Of a DNA stretch of 64,000 nt, positions 7,933-16,898 are shown piece by piece. A program made the translations under genes and the position numbers. Numbering within the stretch: position 1 is the stretch's first letter; each line of letters starts with the position of its first letter. The stretch comes from Aliiroseovarius sp. M344. Lineage in GTDB: Bacteria; Pseudomonadota; Alphaproteobacteria; Rhodobacterales; Rhodobacteraceae. The notes beneath the pieces were generated by a model that saw nothing but the letters and a program-made list of their open reading frames with translations, ran no database searches and had not been told where the DNA came from. The stretch lies in contig NZ_CP081153.1 in assembly GCF_025140835.1 (NCBI RefSeq), forward strand, positions 1,984,001 through 2,048,000, written 5' to 3'.

Positions 7933-10405
7933 CTCCGCCGTCCCCTTCTGCGTCAGACCCGTTCATGTCGTCGACTGTCAGCGTTTCGGCGGTCAAACGA
8001 TTTGACGTCGTTGCTGTGGCCGGAACCTCTGGATCCACGGGCGCGGGCGCTGACCCGGTCAGCGCCTCGGGATTGCGTATCCAGATGTCACGTTGCGCAT
8101 AAGGAATCTCGATCCCTTCTTCAACGAAACGGCGCGCGATCTCGTGATTAATCTCGCTTCTGACAGCCATCATGTAGTTTACATCGCTCAGGATCGCACG
8201 GATCTCAAAATCCAGGCTGTCCGCGCCGAATCCCTGAAACACGACGTTGGGCGGAGGATTGACTGTGACCATTGGATGGTTCTCGGCGATTTCCAACAAG
8301 ATTGCTTCGACCCGGCGTGTATCTGTGCCATAGGCCACGCCAACGGGAATGATCACCCGCCCGATGGAATTGCCACGGGTGTAGTTTGTCACAACGCCGG
8401 ACACGAGGTCGCTGTTGGGCAAGATCACATCGCTGCGGTCGAAGGTTTCGATGCGGGTAGAGCGCACAGAAATGTCGCGCACGTATCCCATCTGACCGCC
8501 CACCTCGATCCAATCCCCTTCGGAAATCGGACGCTCGATCAACAAGATGATGCCGGACACAAAGTTGGACACAATGGTCTGAAGGCCAAAGCCGATACCG
8601 ACAGATAAGGCACCGGCGATGATCGCGATGGAACTCAGGTCAATGCCAGCAGACGTGATGGCAATCACCGCCGCAAGAAACAATCCGACATAGCCAACGC
8701 CCACCGAAATGGCGTTCTGCCCGCCCTTATCCAGCTTTGTTTTGGGCAGGATAGACGTGCGCAGGGCGGACTGCGTGGTGCGCGTCACGGCATAACCAAC
8801 ACCAAAAATAAGTGCAAATATCAGGAAAGAGCGTGGTGTCACCCGCGCCTCACCCAATGTGAACCCGTCCTGGAAGGTGCCCCAAAGTTCCACCAACTCG
8901 GTCGCCCGAACGCCCCAGATCAACGCGAGGACTGGCAGTGAAAGAAGAACTAGGATCGACGTCATAAGCACTGGCAACAGGGCTTGCTCGGCCTCATCTT
9001 CGTTCAGCTTGCGCAGGACACCGTAAAGGTTGATCAGGAAAACATGGACCAGCGCGAGAACGGCCATGACGCCTATAGTCATGATGGTTGGAATCAAAAT
9101 TGACGCAGCCAGCGTCGTATATCCGATCGCGGCCAGAACCGGGGATGCGTAGCCCACCAGCTCGCAGCTTCGTCCGATCAACGCGACAAAGCGTTCACGA
9201 AACGTCCTGGTTTCACCATCCGAATGGCTTTGGACATATTTTCGCAGCGTCCGGCCGATCCGGGCAAGAAGGTAGCCACCGGCCAAAATAGCGGGGAATG
9301 CAAGGACGGCGAACGTGCCGCTCGAGTATTCCTCGTGCGCCGAAAGATTGACCAGAATTGGCCAAAGTCCCAAAAGCATACCCAAAAAGGCCACGTTTAT
9401 GCGCGCTTCGGTGCGATGCGTAAGCCGTGACATGTCAAACAGGGGCGTGCTGCTGCCTTCTGCTGTGAACAATCGGGTGCCAAGCCAAAGACTGCCGAAC
9501 AGGCTGAAGCCAAACCATGGAAGCAGGTCGGCAATCACCTGCCCCCGCAACCCCAGCACACCCGCGAGATTCAGCGCTGTCATCAGCACGAATATCCCGA
9601 TCATTGGGGCAAGAACCTGACCGATGGACACAAGAAAACCGACCACACCGCGTGCCGATCCATCCCGTTTTTCGCGCACCATGTTGCCAAGCCGCATGAT
9701 CCACACGCGGCTGCGCGTCAGCAGAAAAACCGCGACCAGCAAGAACAACACCGTCAGCGGCAGGTCATCTCGCAAATCCTGCCGTTGTGCAGAACTGCCC
9801 CAGTTTTTACGCACCTCGGCGACCGCTAGGTCCAGTGTGGTTCTGATATCAGTAAAGGCTTTCGGCCAAAGTGCCGGGTTAACGGGGCTGGGCCCCAGTT
9901 CCAGCATTTGATCGGTTTGTCGCGATCTCAGCAGGGTGTCGACTTCGCGGATCAGAACCTCAGCGCGGGAATAAGCTTCCTCGGCCTCTTGCACCGGCAG
10001 TCGCGCGGCGTTCAGCTTTTCTGTTAATTCGCTGCGCCGTTGCGTCAGAACAGCAGGTTCTGCGCCGGGGTTTTCGGGCTCTGGTCCAAGGGTGGACAAC
10101 TGCATCTTCAATGTATCGATGCGGACCGAGTTTTCTTTCTGCGCAGCATCAAACAATTCGCGCCACTCGGTCATTTCAGCCCGAAGCTCATCCAATACCG
10201 CGTCAGACGCGCGGCCAGCTTCAATGGCGCGCTCGACCCGGGTCGCGGCCTGCTCCCACGCACGATAATCCGGCAACCCGTCTTTCGTGACGGCGTAGAC
10301 CAGTTCAACCGGATCCTTGGCACTCTCCGTGTCCTGCGCCGCAGCGCCAAATACGGTCAACAAGACCAACAGAGCCGCAATGCTGGCCGTCAGAAAGCGG
10401 GTCAT
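7925..10405 (-). CDS. Large MscS-family mechanosensitive channel (DUF3772 type)
   Basis: 826 residues. A cleavable signal peptide (about 1-24, ending AAAQD) leads into a periplasmic, partly coiled-coil region to about 190, then many membrane helices. The C-terminal MscS core is clear: pore helix region SVGIGFGLQTIVSNFVSGII, then the beta domain with IERPISEGDWIEVGG and VILPNSDLVSG. Such channels open on membrane tension and release solutes during osmotic downshock. Its ATG overlaps the cysK stop by 4 bases and its end overlaps alaX by 8. The last 45 or so residues are Asp/Glu/Thr-rich and probably disordered. Confidence 0.92.
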   Translation of the reverse strand: MTRFLTASIAALLVLLTVFGAAAQDTESAKDPVELVYAVTKDGLPDYRAWEQAATRVERAIEAGRASDAVLDELRAEMTEWRELFDAAQKENSVRIDTLKMQLSTLGPEPENPGAEPAVLTQRRSELTEKLNAARLPVQEAEEAYSRAEVLIREVDTLLRSRQTDQMLELGPSPVNPALWPKAFTDIRTTLDLAVAEVRKNWGSSAQRQDLRDDLPLTVLFLLVAVFLLTRSRVWIMRLGNMVREKRDGSARGVVGFLVSIGQVLAPMIGIFVLMTALNLAGVLGLRGQVIADLLPWFGFSLFGSLWLGTRLFTAEGSSTPLFDMSRLTHRTEARINVAFLGMLLGLWPILVNLSAHEEYSSGTFAVLAFPAILAGGYLLARIGRTLRKYVQSHSDGETRTFRERFVALIGRSCELVGYASPVLAAIGYTTLAASILIPTIMTIGVMAVLALVHVFLINLYGVLRKLNEDEAEQALLPVLMTSILVLLSLPVLALIWGVRATELVELWGTFQDGFTLGEARVTPRSFLIFALIFGVGYAVTRTTQSALRTSILPKTKLDKGGQNAISVGVGYVGLFLAAVIAITSAGIDLSSIAIIAGALSVGIGFGLQTIVSNFVSGIILLIERPISEGDWIEVGGQMGYVRDISVRSTRIETFDRSDVILPNSDLVSGVVTNYTRGNSIGRVIIPVGVAYGTDTRRVEAILLEIAENHPMVTVNPPPNVVFQGFGADSLDFEIRAILSDVNYMMAVRSEINHEIARRFVEEGIEIPYAQRDIWIRNPEALTGSAPAPVDPEVPATATTSNRLTAETLTVDDMNGSDAEGDGGDD

Positions 10406-11451
10406 TCAACCTCCTCAAACACCTCGGGCAGCATCACCGGGCCACGGTCCAACCATTCCGGCACCGGCAATTCCTTTTCCCGCAGGAAAGTAGGGTTAAA
10501 CAGTTTGGATTGATACCGCGTGCCATAGTCGCACAAGATCGTCACGATGGTATGGCCCGGTCCCATTTCGTTGGCCATGCGGATAGCACCGGCGACATTG
10601 ATGCCCGATGACCCGCCAAGGCACAGCCCTTCGTCCTGTAGCAGGTCAAAGACTATCGGCAAGGCCTCCTCATCTGGCACTTGCCACGCCATATCTGGCG
10701 TGAAGCCTTCAAGGTTCTTGGTGATCCGCACCTGCCCGATCCCTTCTGCGATCGAGCTGCCCTTCATCGCGATCTCGCCGGTGGTATAATAGCTGTAAAG
10801 CCCGGCACCCATCGGATCAGCAATTCCGATTTTCACGCCCTTGGGCTGCAGCGCCATACCGACGCCGGCCAGAGTGCCGCCCGACCCAACCGCGCAGACA
10901 AACCCATCGACCTTGCCTCCGGTCTGTTCCCAGATCTCAGGGCCAGTGGTTTCAATATGCGCGACGCGGTTGGCGACGTTGTCGAACTGGTTGGCCCAGA
11001 TCACACCATTTGATTCGGTCTTGGCCAGTTTCTCGGCCAGACGGCGCGAATAATGCACAAAGTTGTTGGGATTGCGATAAGGGGCGGCTGGCACCTGCAC
11101 CAATTCGGCGCCGGCCAGACGCAGCATATCCTTTTTTTCCTCAGACTGGGTTTCCGGGATCACGATCACGGTCTTGAACCCCATCGAAGCACCGACCAGC
11201 GCCAGACCGATGCCGGTATTCCCCGCCGTGCCTTCCACAATGGTGCCGCCCGGCTTCAATTCACCACGCGCCACTGCATCCTTGATAATATACAGCGCCG
11301 CCCGATCCTTGACCGACTGGCCGGGGTTCATGAACTCTGCTTTGCCAAGAATTTCACAACCGGTCAGTTCCGACGCTTTTTTCAGTCGGATCAATGGCGT
11401 GTTGCCAACGGTTGCTTCCAGATCCTGCTTGATATCCATCTTCTGCCCCAT
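10402..11451 (-). CDS. cysK: Cysteine synthase A (O-acetylserine sulfhydrylase)
   Basis: 349 residues. PLP enzyme making L-cysteine and acetate from O-acetylserine and sulfide. Schiff-base lysine K48 lies in NPGQSVKDR, the substrate loop is EGTAGNTGIG and the phosphate loop GSGGTLAGVG. The start at 11451 has AGGGA 12 bases upstream; a second ATG at codon 5 is possible. It follows trgA and trgB, the same order known for the Rhodobacter sphaeroides tellurite-resistance locus, where cysK contributes to resistance through thiol supply. The C-terminus is about 25 residues longer than the shortest CysK forms. A 17-base perfect dyad lies 13-29 bases before the start codon. Confidence 0.92.
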   Translation of the reverse strand: MGQKMDIKQDLEATVGNTPLIRLKKASELTGCEILGKAEFMNPGQSVKDRAALYIIKDAVARGELKPGGTIVEGTAGNTGIGLALVGASMGFKTVIVIPETQSEEKKDMLRLAGAELVQVPAAPYRNPNNFVHYSRRLAEKLAKTESNGVIWANQFDNVANRVAHIETTGPEIWEQTGGKVDGFVCAVGSGGTLAGVGMALQPKGVKIGIADPMGAGLYSYYTTGEIAMKGSSIAEGIGQVRITKNLEGFTPDMAWQVPDEEALPIVFDLLQDEGLCLGGSSGINVAGAIRMANEMGPGHTIVTILCDYGTRYQSKLFNPTFLREKELPVPEWLDRGPVMLPEVFEEVE

Positions 11452-11463
11452 ATGTCGCGGTTT

Positions 11464-11480
11464 CCCTACAATCTGTAGGG
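11464..11480. promoter_or_regulatory. 17-bp perfect inverted repeat in the cysK leader
   Basis: CCCTACA-ATC-TGTAGGG, 7-base arms with a 3-base centre, in the 59-base gap between trgB and cysK. On the coding strand its right arm contains the AGGGA that could act as the ribosome-binding site of cysK. It could therefore be a repressor operator or an RNA hairpin that hides the site. There is no T-run after it, so it is not an ordinary terminator. The regulator is unknown. Confidence 0.5.
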
Positions 11481-11510
11481 GTTGGCAATGAGGGGTTCAA
11501 GGGGCGGTGG

Positions 11511-12632
11511 TCAGCTTCCCGCACGAAGGGCATCACGGTTCAGCGAGAGCCACAATGCGCACAAGACCAGCGGGCCGCAGGCCACCTCGCCGCTGGCCAC
11601 CAATTCCATCAACTTTTCAAAGGGGAGGATATGGCTGCGAATGTCTTCTGCCTCGTCTGCGACACCCCCTATCCCGGCCGCGTGATCTGGCAGATCGCAC
11701 GGCGCAACGAAAGTATAGAAATACTCAGTGCTCGATCCGGGGCTGGGATAGTGATGCGGCAGCGCCAACAGGCCGTCGAGCGTCAGCCCGGCTTCCTCTC
11801 GCGCTTCGCGGAGCGCGCAGTCTTGAGGCGTTTCGCCCGCATCAATGCGGCCTGCGATTGCTTCCAGAAGCCAAGGATGGGGATCACCGCGCATATGCGG
11901 CCCCATGCGGAACTGCTCGATCAGCATCACCCGATCCCGGACCGGATCATAGGGCAACACGATCACCGCATCGCCACCCACAAAGGCCGCGCGGTTCACC
12001 ACCTCGCTCATCTCGCCAGAATAACGCCGGAAGGACAGGTCTTGTTCCTCCATCGTGAAGAACCGGGCGTAAGGGCGATGGCTGGCCCGGACATCGATAT
12101 CCCCTGCCCCGAAACCAGCGCGCAACGTGGTGGGTGTGGTGCTCGCACGAGCGCGAATTCGGCTTGCTGCACGGGTGCGGATCATCGGAAACCGCTGGGC
12201 GATAACCTCGGCGGGAAGATCACCAAAACTGGACATAACCTCGCGCGCCGCTTCCAACGTCATCTCGCCCCACTGCGCGACCCAATCCTCCAAAGACCAT
12301 GGCGCGCCGGGCGACCACACACCGGGTGTTGGAAAATAAACCTTCGCGGCAACAGGATCATCACCATCGTCAGGGCGGACCTGCACGTCTTTCAGCGCAT
12401 AGTCGAACCCGCCTTCATAGAAATCCAGCCGCGCCGTGGCCGTCTGGGAAAGGTCTTCCACCAAAAGCCCCTGCACAACCGTATCAGGGGCTGTTTCGAT
12501 GGTTGGAAAAGGCTGATCCTTGACCCAGCTGACCCTGTGCCCCGCCAGCGTGGCAGGTCGCGCGCGATAGCGTTCGCCCGCCAGCACAAGCTCTAGCAAC
12601 GGTAAATGGCACAGCGTGCCATAGAAAAACAT
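11511..12632 (-). CDS. trgB: TrgB-type tellurite resistance protein: gamma-glutamylcyclotransferase-like domain fused to Nudix hydrolase
   Basis: 373 residues from ATG 12632 (MFFYGTL); an in-frame extension to 12716 lies inside the trgA coding region and lacks family features. Two domains: residues 1 to about 165 form a GGCT/AIG2-like fold (FYGTL near 2-6, a candidate catalytic Glu in DFYEGGF near 73), and residues 190-373 are a Nudix hydrolase of ADP-ribose pyrophosphatase type. The Nudix box is canonical at about 261-283 (G-x5-E-x7-REAREEAGL). Order trgA-trgB-cysK matches the R. sphaeroides locus for high-level tellurite resistance. The chemistry behind resistance is not known; glutathione-derived and ADP-ribose substrates are inferred from the domains. 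Confidence 0.85.
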   Translation of the reverse strand: MFFYGTLCHLPLLELVLAGERYRARPATLAGHRVSWVKDQPFPTIETAPDTVVQGLLVEDLSQTATARLDFYEGGFDYALKDVQVRPDDGDDPVAAKVYFPTPGVWSPGAPWSLEDWVAQWGEMTLEAAREVMSSFGDLPAEVIAQRFPMIRTRAASRIRARASTTPTTLRAGFGAGDIDVRASHRPYARFFTMEEQDLSFRRYSGEMSEVVNRAAFVGGDAVIVLPYDPVRDRVMLIEQFRMGPHMRGDPHPWLLEAIAGRIDAGETPQDCALREAREEAGLTLDGLLALPHHYPSPGSSTEYFYTFVAPCDLPDHAAGIGGVADEAEDIRSHILPFEKLMELVASGEVACGPLVLCALWLSLNRDALRAGS

Positions 12633-12645
12633 GGTGGTCACACCA

Positions 12646-13086
12646 TCAACCCCATTTACGCGCGGCTCTCGTCGCGCACCAGGACGCAAGCCCGGTCCCC
12701 AACAGCACCGCAGCAATCAGCTCGCCGGTGAAATATTTCTGAATGAAATCGACGCTGATCAGAAAAATGTCCTGCAGAGCCTCAATCGGGCCGTCATAGG
12801 CTTTACGCAGGCTCTGTTTCAGCATCAACGAAAATGCAAAGACAAACAGGGTGATACCCACTTGCACCAACGCTGCGGTGAACGCATTGGCTCCAACCCC
12901 GCCAAGTTGGCGGTCGACCCGCGGCCCAAGAAATTTCCACCCGACAAACAGCCCGACGGCTGCGCAAACCGGCCCAAATTTAGAAAGATCGCGCCCTTCC
13001 TCCATCAACGGCTTGATCAGCTCGGCACAGAACCAACCCGTAACAGCCAGAATGGCAGCGGCGACAAGTTTTGCGGCTGTAGGCAT
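12646..13086 (-). CDS. trgA: TrgA family membrane protein (tellurite resistance locus)
   Basis: 146 residues from ATG 13086 (MPTAAKLVAA), chosen because AGGAG lies 6 bases upstream; an in-frame start at 13143 would add 19 unlike residues. Four hydrophobic segments (about 5-20, 32-50, 68-90, 122-140) make it an inner-membrane protein. The segment SLRKAYDGPIEA is typical of TrgA relatives in Rhodobacterales. No enzymatic motif. It lies 13 bases ahead of trgB and is followed by cysK, so it is annotated by family resemblance and by gene order. Confidence 0.85.
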   Translation of the reverse strand: MPTAAKLVAAAILAVTGWFCAELIKPLMEEGRDLSKFGPVCAAVGLFVGWKFLGPRVDRQLGGVGANAFTAALVQVGITLFVFAFSLMLKQSLRKAYDGPIEALQDIFLISVDFIQKYFTGELIAAVLLGTGLASWCATRAARKWG

Positions 13087-13206
13087 TTGATACTCCTGCG
13101 CGTTCGGCCTTTTGAGGCTGTTCTCACAGGGGGTTATGGCCATTTTATGGCGCGTTTACCACGAATTATGCGCTGTGGTGTCGGAAACACGGTCTTGATG
13201 ACAGGC

Positions 13207-14412
13207 TCACTCGGGATTTTTCAACGTGACCTGCACAACATCGCAATTGCCGGAATGAAATGCCGCCGCGCAAGATGTCAGATAGAAATTCCACATGCGC
13301 TTGAACCGATCATCAAACCCAAGCGCGGAAACCTGCGCCCATTTCGCATTAAAGACATCGTGCCAGCGCCTTAGCGTCGCCGAGTAACTTTCCCCAAAAG
13401 CGATCTGATTGCGGAATGCCAGGCCGGCTTTTTCCACCTCTGCCTTTAGAGCAGTTTTGGATGGTAACATCCCACCCGGAAAGATGTATTTCTGTATAAA
13501 ATCAACGCCTTTTCGATAGACGTCAAAGCGCTTTTCGGTGATGGTGATGATCTGCAAAACCGCTTGTGCGCCGGGACGCAAGCATTTGCGGACAGTGTTG
13601 AAATAGACCGGCCAGTATTTCTCGCCGACCGCCTCGAACATCTCGATCGACGCGACACCGTCATAAAGCCCGGTCTCATCGCGATAGTCTTGCATCTTGA
13701 TGGTGACCAGATCAGACAACCCCGCCTTTCGAATGCGTTCTACCGCGAAATCATGCTGTTCCTGACTGATGGTCAGCCCGGTCACACGGATGCCCCGACG
13801 TGCCGCGTGTTCGGCAAAGCCGCCCCAGCCACAGCCGATCTCCAGCACATGGTCACCCGGCCCCACGCCCATTTGCGCGATCATCGAGGCGTATTTTTGT
13901 TCCTGCGCCTTCTCAAGGCTGTCCTGACCACTGTGAAACAACGCTGACGAATAGGTCATCGAGTCGTCCAGCCACAGGGCGTAGAAATCATTGCCCAAAT
14001 CATAGTGATGGCTGATGTTCTTTTTCGCCCGGCTTTTGGTGTTGGAATTCATCAGGTGACGCAACCGCTCATAGGCGCGCAGGAAAATCTGGGCGGGAAA
14101 CCCGTCATAAAGCACGTCATTGTCGTCTTGCAGCAGGTCCAGAAACGCCTGCAGGTCCGGCGTCGACCACCCGCCATCAATATAGGCGTCGCAAAAGCCC
14201 AGATCGCCTTCGCGGATCAGGCGGGCAAATACGTCGTTGTCGTGAATTTGCAACTCGGCAACATATCCGGGATGCGCGCCGTCTGCGCGAAACCTGCGCC
14301 CGTCCGGCAATAGGAAATCCAGACGGCCGCGGTTCATTTGTTTTGCGGCCGCAAACACATTGCTGAAATAGCGCGGCAGGTCTTGCTGCCCCGCGGTGCT
14401 GGTCAGGATCAT
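13207..14412 (-). CDS. cfa: Cyclopropane-fatty-acyl-phospholipid synthase
   Basis: 401 residues from ATG 14412, preceded by GGGGGG at -5; the longer frame to 14517 has no family match. It transfers a methylene group from SAM to double bonds of membrane phospholipid acyl chains. The N-terminal lipid-binding domain spans about 1-130, with SAM motif VLEIGCGWGGFAEHAA near 170-185 and the conserved SIEMFEAVGEKYWPVYF after it. It may equally be a paralogue of the SAM-dependent methyltransferase family with another lipid substrate. Same strand as trgA but 120 bases upstream, so it may have its own transcript. Confidence 0.88.
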   Translation of the reverse strand: MILTSTAGQQDLPRYFSNVFAAAKQMNRGRLDFLLPDGRRFRADGAHPGYVAELQIHDNDVFARLIREGDLGFCDAYIDGGWSTPDLQAFLDLLQDDNDVLYDGFPAQIFLRAYERLRHLMNSNTKSRAKKNISHHYDLGNDFYALWLDDSMTYSSALFHSGQDSLEKAQEQKYASMIAQMGVGPGDHVLEIGCGWGGFAEHAARRGIRVTGLTISQEQHDFAVERIRKAGLSDLVTIKMQDYRDETGLYDGVASIEMFEAVGEKYWPVYFNTVRKCLRPGAQAVLQIITITEKRFDVYRKGVDFIQKYIFPGGMLPSKTALKAEVEKAGLAFRNQIAFGESYSATLRRWHDVFNAKWAQVSALGFDDRFKRMWNFYLTSCAAAFHSGNCDVVQVTLKNPE

Positions 14413-14733
14413 ATTGCCCCCCAAAAGTCGTGACCACTGGAACAAGGCTAAAACGGAGGCACCCAAACTGACAAGATGGTCGCTGTGCAGATGCAAAAAG
14501 CCCCGCTGCACCTGCACGGCCGGACTGGTTCAGGTTTTCAACCCACCAAGCGAGTGGACTGAGGACTGATGTGCTCACCTCAGTTGCCTGGACGCTGCGA
14601 TCAGCAGCGCGGTCAGGCCTGCGCCTGACCCTGCCGCACCGGACAGTTTTCTGGCGATCCAGAAAGCCGCTGGCTTTGATCGGCAAATTTGGATAAGCTT
14701 ATGGGCGTAATAGTTTGACTATAAATGCTTTAC
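14413..14733. other. 321-base gap with two strong adjacent hairpins, no gene recognised
   Basis: Between cfa and an aminotransferase gene, both minus strand. It contains CGCTGC-N5-GCAGCG at 14593-14609 and GGTCAGGC-CTGC-GCCTGACC at 14611-14630, two perfect stems one base apart. Neither is followed by a T-run on either strand, so simple intrinsic termination is unlikely. GTGCAG and CTGCAC arms also flank 14484-14516. The 14413-14686 frame is a continuation of a shadow frame and not a gene. The promoter of cfa should lie here, but no boxes could be assigned. Confidence 0.45.
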
Positions 14734-15960
14734 CTAAAGAACTTGCTCAAGAGATCTGATCAATTTTGTGATCTCTTCTTCCGCCGTATAGTGGGTGAAG
14801 CTGACCCGCAAGACACCCATCTCCGGATCGACACCCTGTGCTTTCAGCGCTCGCACAGCATAGAAGTCACCACCCCCGGCCATGATGCCAAGCGGCGCAA
14901 GCTGTTGGGCAAGCATTTCCCCTTTCGCCTGCGCAGCAATCGCGACCGTCGGCGCGCGGTTTTTCGCCAGTGTTGGTCCCAAAAGCCGAACCGAGTTCTT
15001 AGAGGTCAGATAATCCAGCAGCGGTTGCAACAGTCGCGTTTCATGGTCTCGCATCAGGTTATGCGCGCCCACAGCCATCGTCGCCGGATCGCCTGAGATG
15101 CCGTGATGGATGGCCAATGCCTCAAAATAATCAGCCATACCGGCCGAGGCGGCGACTTGTGCATGATCAGGTCCCGCCGGTGTAAACCGCTTATACAGCG
15201 TTCCCGCATTGAAATAGTGCCCCTGATTGGGCAATGCGTCACCCAGCGCGCGGCGGATCACCATGATCCCCTGATGTGGGCCATAGGTTTTATAGGCGGA
15301 AAACAGATAGATATCCGCGCCCAGCGCGCCGACATCCACAAACCCATGCGGTGCATAGCTGACGCCATCGACGCAGGTGAAAGCACCCGCCGCCTTAGCC
15401 TTCGCACAAATCACGGCCACATCGTTGACTTCGCCCACCACGTTTGAGCAATGGGGAAAACACACAAGTTTCACCCGTCCGTCGGCAAGCAGCACGTCAA
15501 GATTGGCAGGGTCCAGATGCCCGGTTTGCGGGTCAATCTGCCATTCACGCAGCTCGAACCCTTCGTCTACCAGTCGACGCCACGGGCCGGTATTGGCCTC
15601 GTGATCCTGATTGGTCACAACAATCGCGTCGCCGGGCGAAAGGTGCTGACGGAAAGCCTGCGCCAGAACATAGGTGTTCTGCGTGGTTGATGGACCAAAG
15701 CTCAGCTCGTCGGTTTCCACACCCATCATGGCGGCCAACCGGCGCCGGGCCTCGTCCATTTCTTCGCCGGCCAAACGGGATGCATCATAAGGACCATAGG
15801 GCTGCACTTTGCGCTGGGTGTAGTAGCGTGTCAGCCGATCAAACACCGGCTTGCAGGTATACGACCCGCCCGCATTTTCAAAGAACGCCTGCCCTTGCAG
15901 GCTCGGTTCGGAAAACGCGGGGAACTGCGCCCGCACCCAATTGATATCCAATTCGGCCAT
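14734..15960 (-). CDS. Class V aminotransferase, cysteine desulfurase-like
   Basis: 408 residues. PLP fold-type I enzyme: FENAGGSY near 27-34, PSTTQNTY for phosphate binding, DHEANTGPW for ring stacking, CVDGVSYAPHG with the pyridine-nitrogen Asp, and SAYKTYGPHQG with the Schiff-base lysine near 232. It resembles CsdA-like proteins often annotated as cysteine desulfurases, but no surface catalytic Cys loop is evident and it is not next to suf or isc genes. Substrate unknown. It is divergent from hsp20, 279 bases apart. Confidence 0.85.
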   Translation of the reverse strand: MAELDINWVRAQFPAFSEPSLQGQAFFENAGGSYTCKPVFDRLTRYYTQRKVQPYGPYDASRLAGEEMDEARRRLAAMMGVETDELSFGPSTTQNTYVLAQAFRQHLSPGDAIVVTNQDHEANTGPWRRLVDEGFELREWQIDPQTGHLDPANLDVLLADGRVKLVCFPHCSNVVGEVNDVAVICAKAKAAGAFTCVDGVSYAPHGFVDVGALGADIYLFSAYKTYGPHQGIMVIRRALGDALPNQGHYFNAGTLYKRFTPAGPDHAQVAASAGMADYFEALAIHHGISGDPATMAVGAHNLMRDHETRLLQPLLDYLTSKNSVRLLGPTLAKNRAPTVAIAAQAKGEMLAQQLAPLGIMAGGGDFYAVRALKAQGVDPEMGVLRVSFTHYTAEEEITKLIRSLEQVL

Positions 15961-16239
15961 TGTCAGCCTCCTATAACTTTACTTTTTGGGGATGCGCCCA
16001 ACAGATCAGGTTCTCCCAAGATCTGGCAGGTCTTCCAGCCAGCCTTGCAAGACACCACGCCTGCAGGCAGTCCAGGGGTCTTCCGGGACCTGTTGGAGCT
16101 ACCTGTCCCGGCCTCGGCAGTCAAGGCCGGCTTGCGGTCGATCGCCAAATCAGACGCGAAACTGACGCGCATCAATGCGTGTTTGCGACCCGTAGTTACC
16201 TTCCTTCTGTGAAGCCACTACTGAAAAGAGGAGAAGACA

Positions 16240-16722
16240 ATGGCACAACGTGAATGGCTCCCCAAGATGTGGGGTGACTGGGGTGAAGACAAAGACAGCC
16301 CGTTTCACGCCCTTCGTAAGCAAGTGGATACGTTGTTTGACGATTTTGACAGCGGTTTTCCGATCCGCAGTGGTGATTTCACTGTGCGCACGAACGTCAG
16401 CGAAACTGACGGCGAAGTCTGTATCACCGCAGAGCTTCCCGGCATCGAGATGAGCGACGTCGACGTCGAGATAGCTGGTGACAAGATCACCATCAGAGGT
16501 GAAAAAAAATCCGAAAAGGACGACCAGAGCGAAAAGGATGGCCGGACGTTCCACCGTATCGAAAGAAGCGCCGGGTCGTTTATGCGTACGACACGGCTGC
16601 CGTTCGACATAGACCCCGACAAGGTAGCTGCCGGCGTAAAGAATGGCGTCCTGACGGTAACCATTCCCAAACCGGCTGAGGAACAAACGAAAACCCGGAA
16701 AATCGAGATTAATGAAGGCTGA
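16240..16722 (+). CDS. Hsp20/alpha-crystallin small heat shock protein
   Basis: 160 residues. ATP-independent chaperone that holds unfolding proteins in the cytoplasm. The alpha-crystallin domain spans about 45-150: VSETDGEVCITAELPGIEM starts it, and the conserved A-x-x-x-G-V-L-T-V motif is present as AAGVKNGVLTVTIPK near 131-145, followed by a short C-terminal tail. GAGGAG lies 8 bases before the ATG. A strong terminator follows at 16743. Control by RpoH (encoded at 43.2 kb) is expected for the family, but no convincing heat-shock promoter was found in the 279-base upstream gap. Confidence 0.93.
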   Translation: MAQREWLPKMWGDWGEDKDSPFHALRKQVDTLFDDFDSGFPIRSGDFTVRTNVSETDGEVCITAELPGIEMSDVDVEIAGDKITIRGEKKSEKDDQSEKDGRTFHRIERSAGSFMRTTRLPFDIDPDKVAAGVKNGVLTVTIPKPAEEQTKTRKIEINEG

Positions 16723-16742
16723 AACATGCTGGAAAAAATGAG

Positions 16743-16764
16743 CTCGGGCCTTCAAAGGCCCGAG
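16743..16764 (+). terminator. Rho-independent terminator after hsp20
   Basis: CTCGGGCCT-TCAA-AGGCCCGAG, a 9-base perfect stem with a tetraloop, followed by ACGTATTTATCT, a broken T-rich stretch. It lies 21 bases after the hsp20 stop. It could also act on the minus-strand acuI transcript, although it lies 135 bases beyond that stop. Confidence 0.8.
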
Positions 16765-16898
16765 ACGTATTTATCTCGGTCGACGCGTGGCCAACGTCTC
16801 GCCGCCCTCTGAGGGGCGTCCAGACCGTGGCCACGGCTTCATGCGACATGCGGCAAAGGGGCGCTCTCACGCCCCACTAATGTTCTGGATCGTTGGTC

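Noticed and set aside
16240..16240. RpoH promoter upstream of hsp20
   Set aside because: No CTTG-spacer-CCATAT-type pair with acceptable spacing could be found in the gap.
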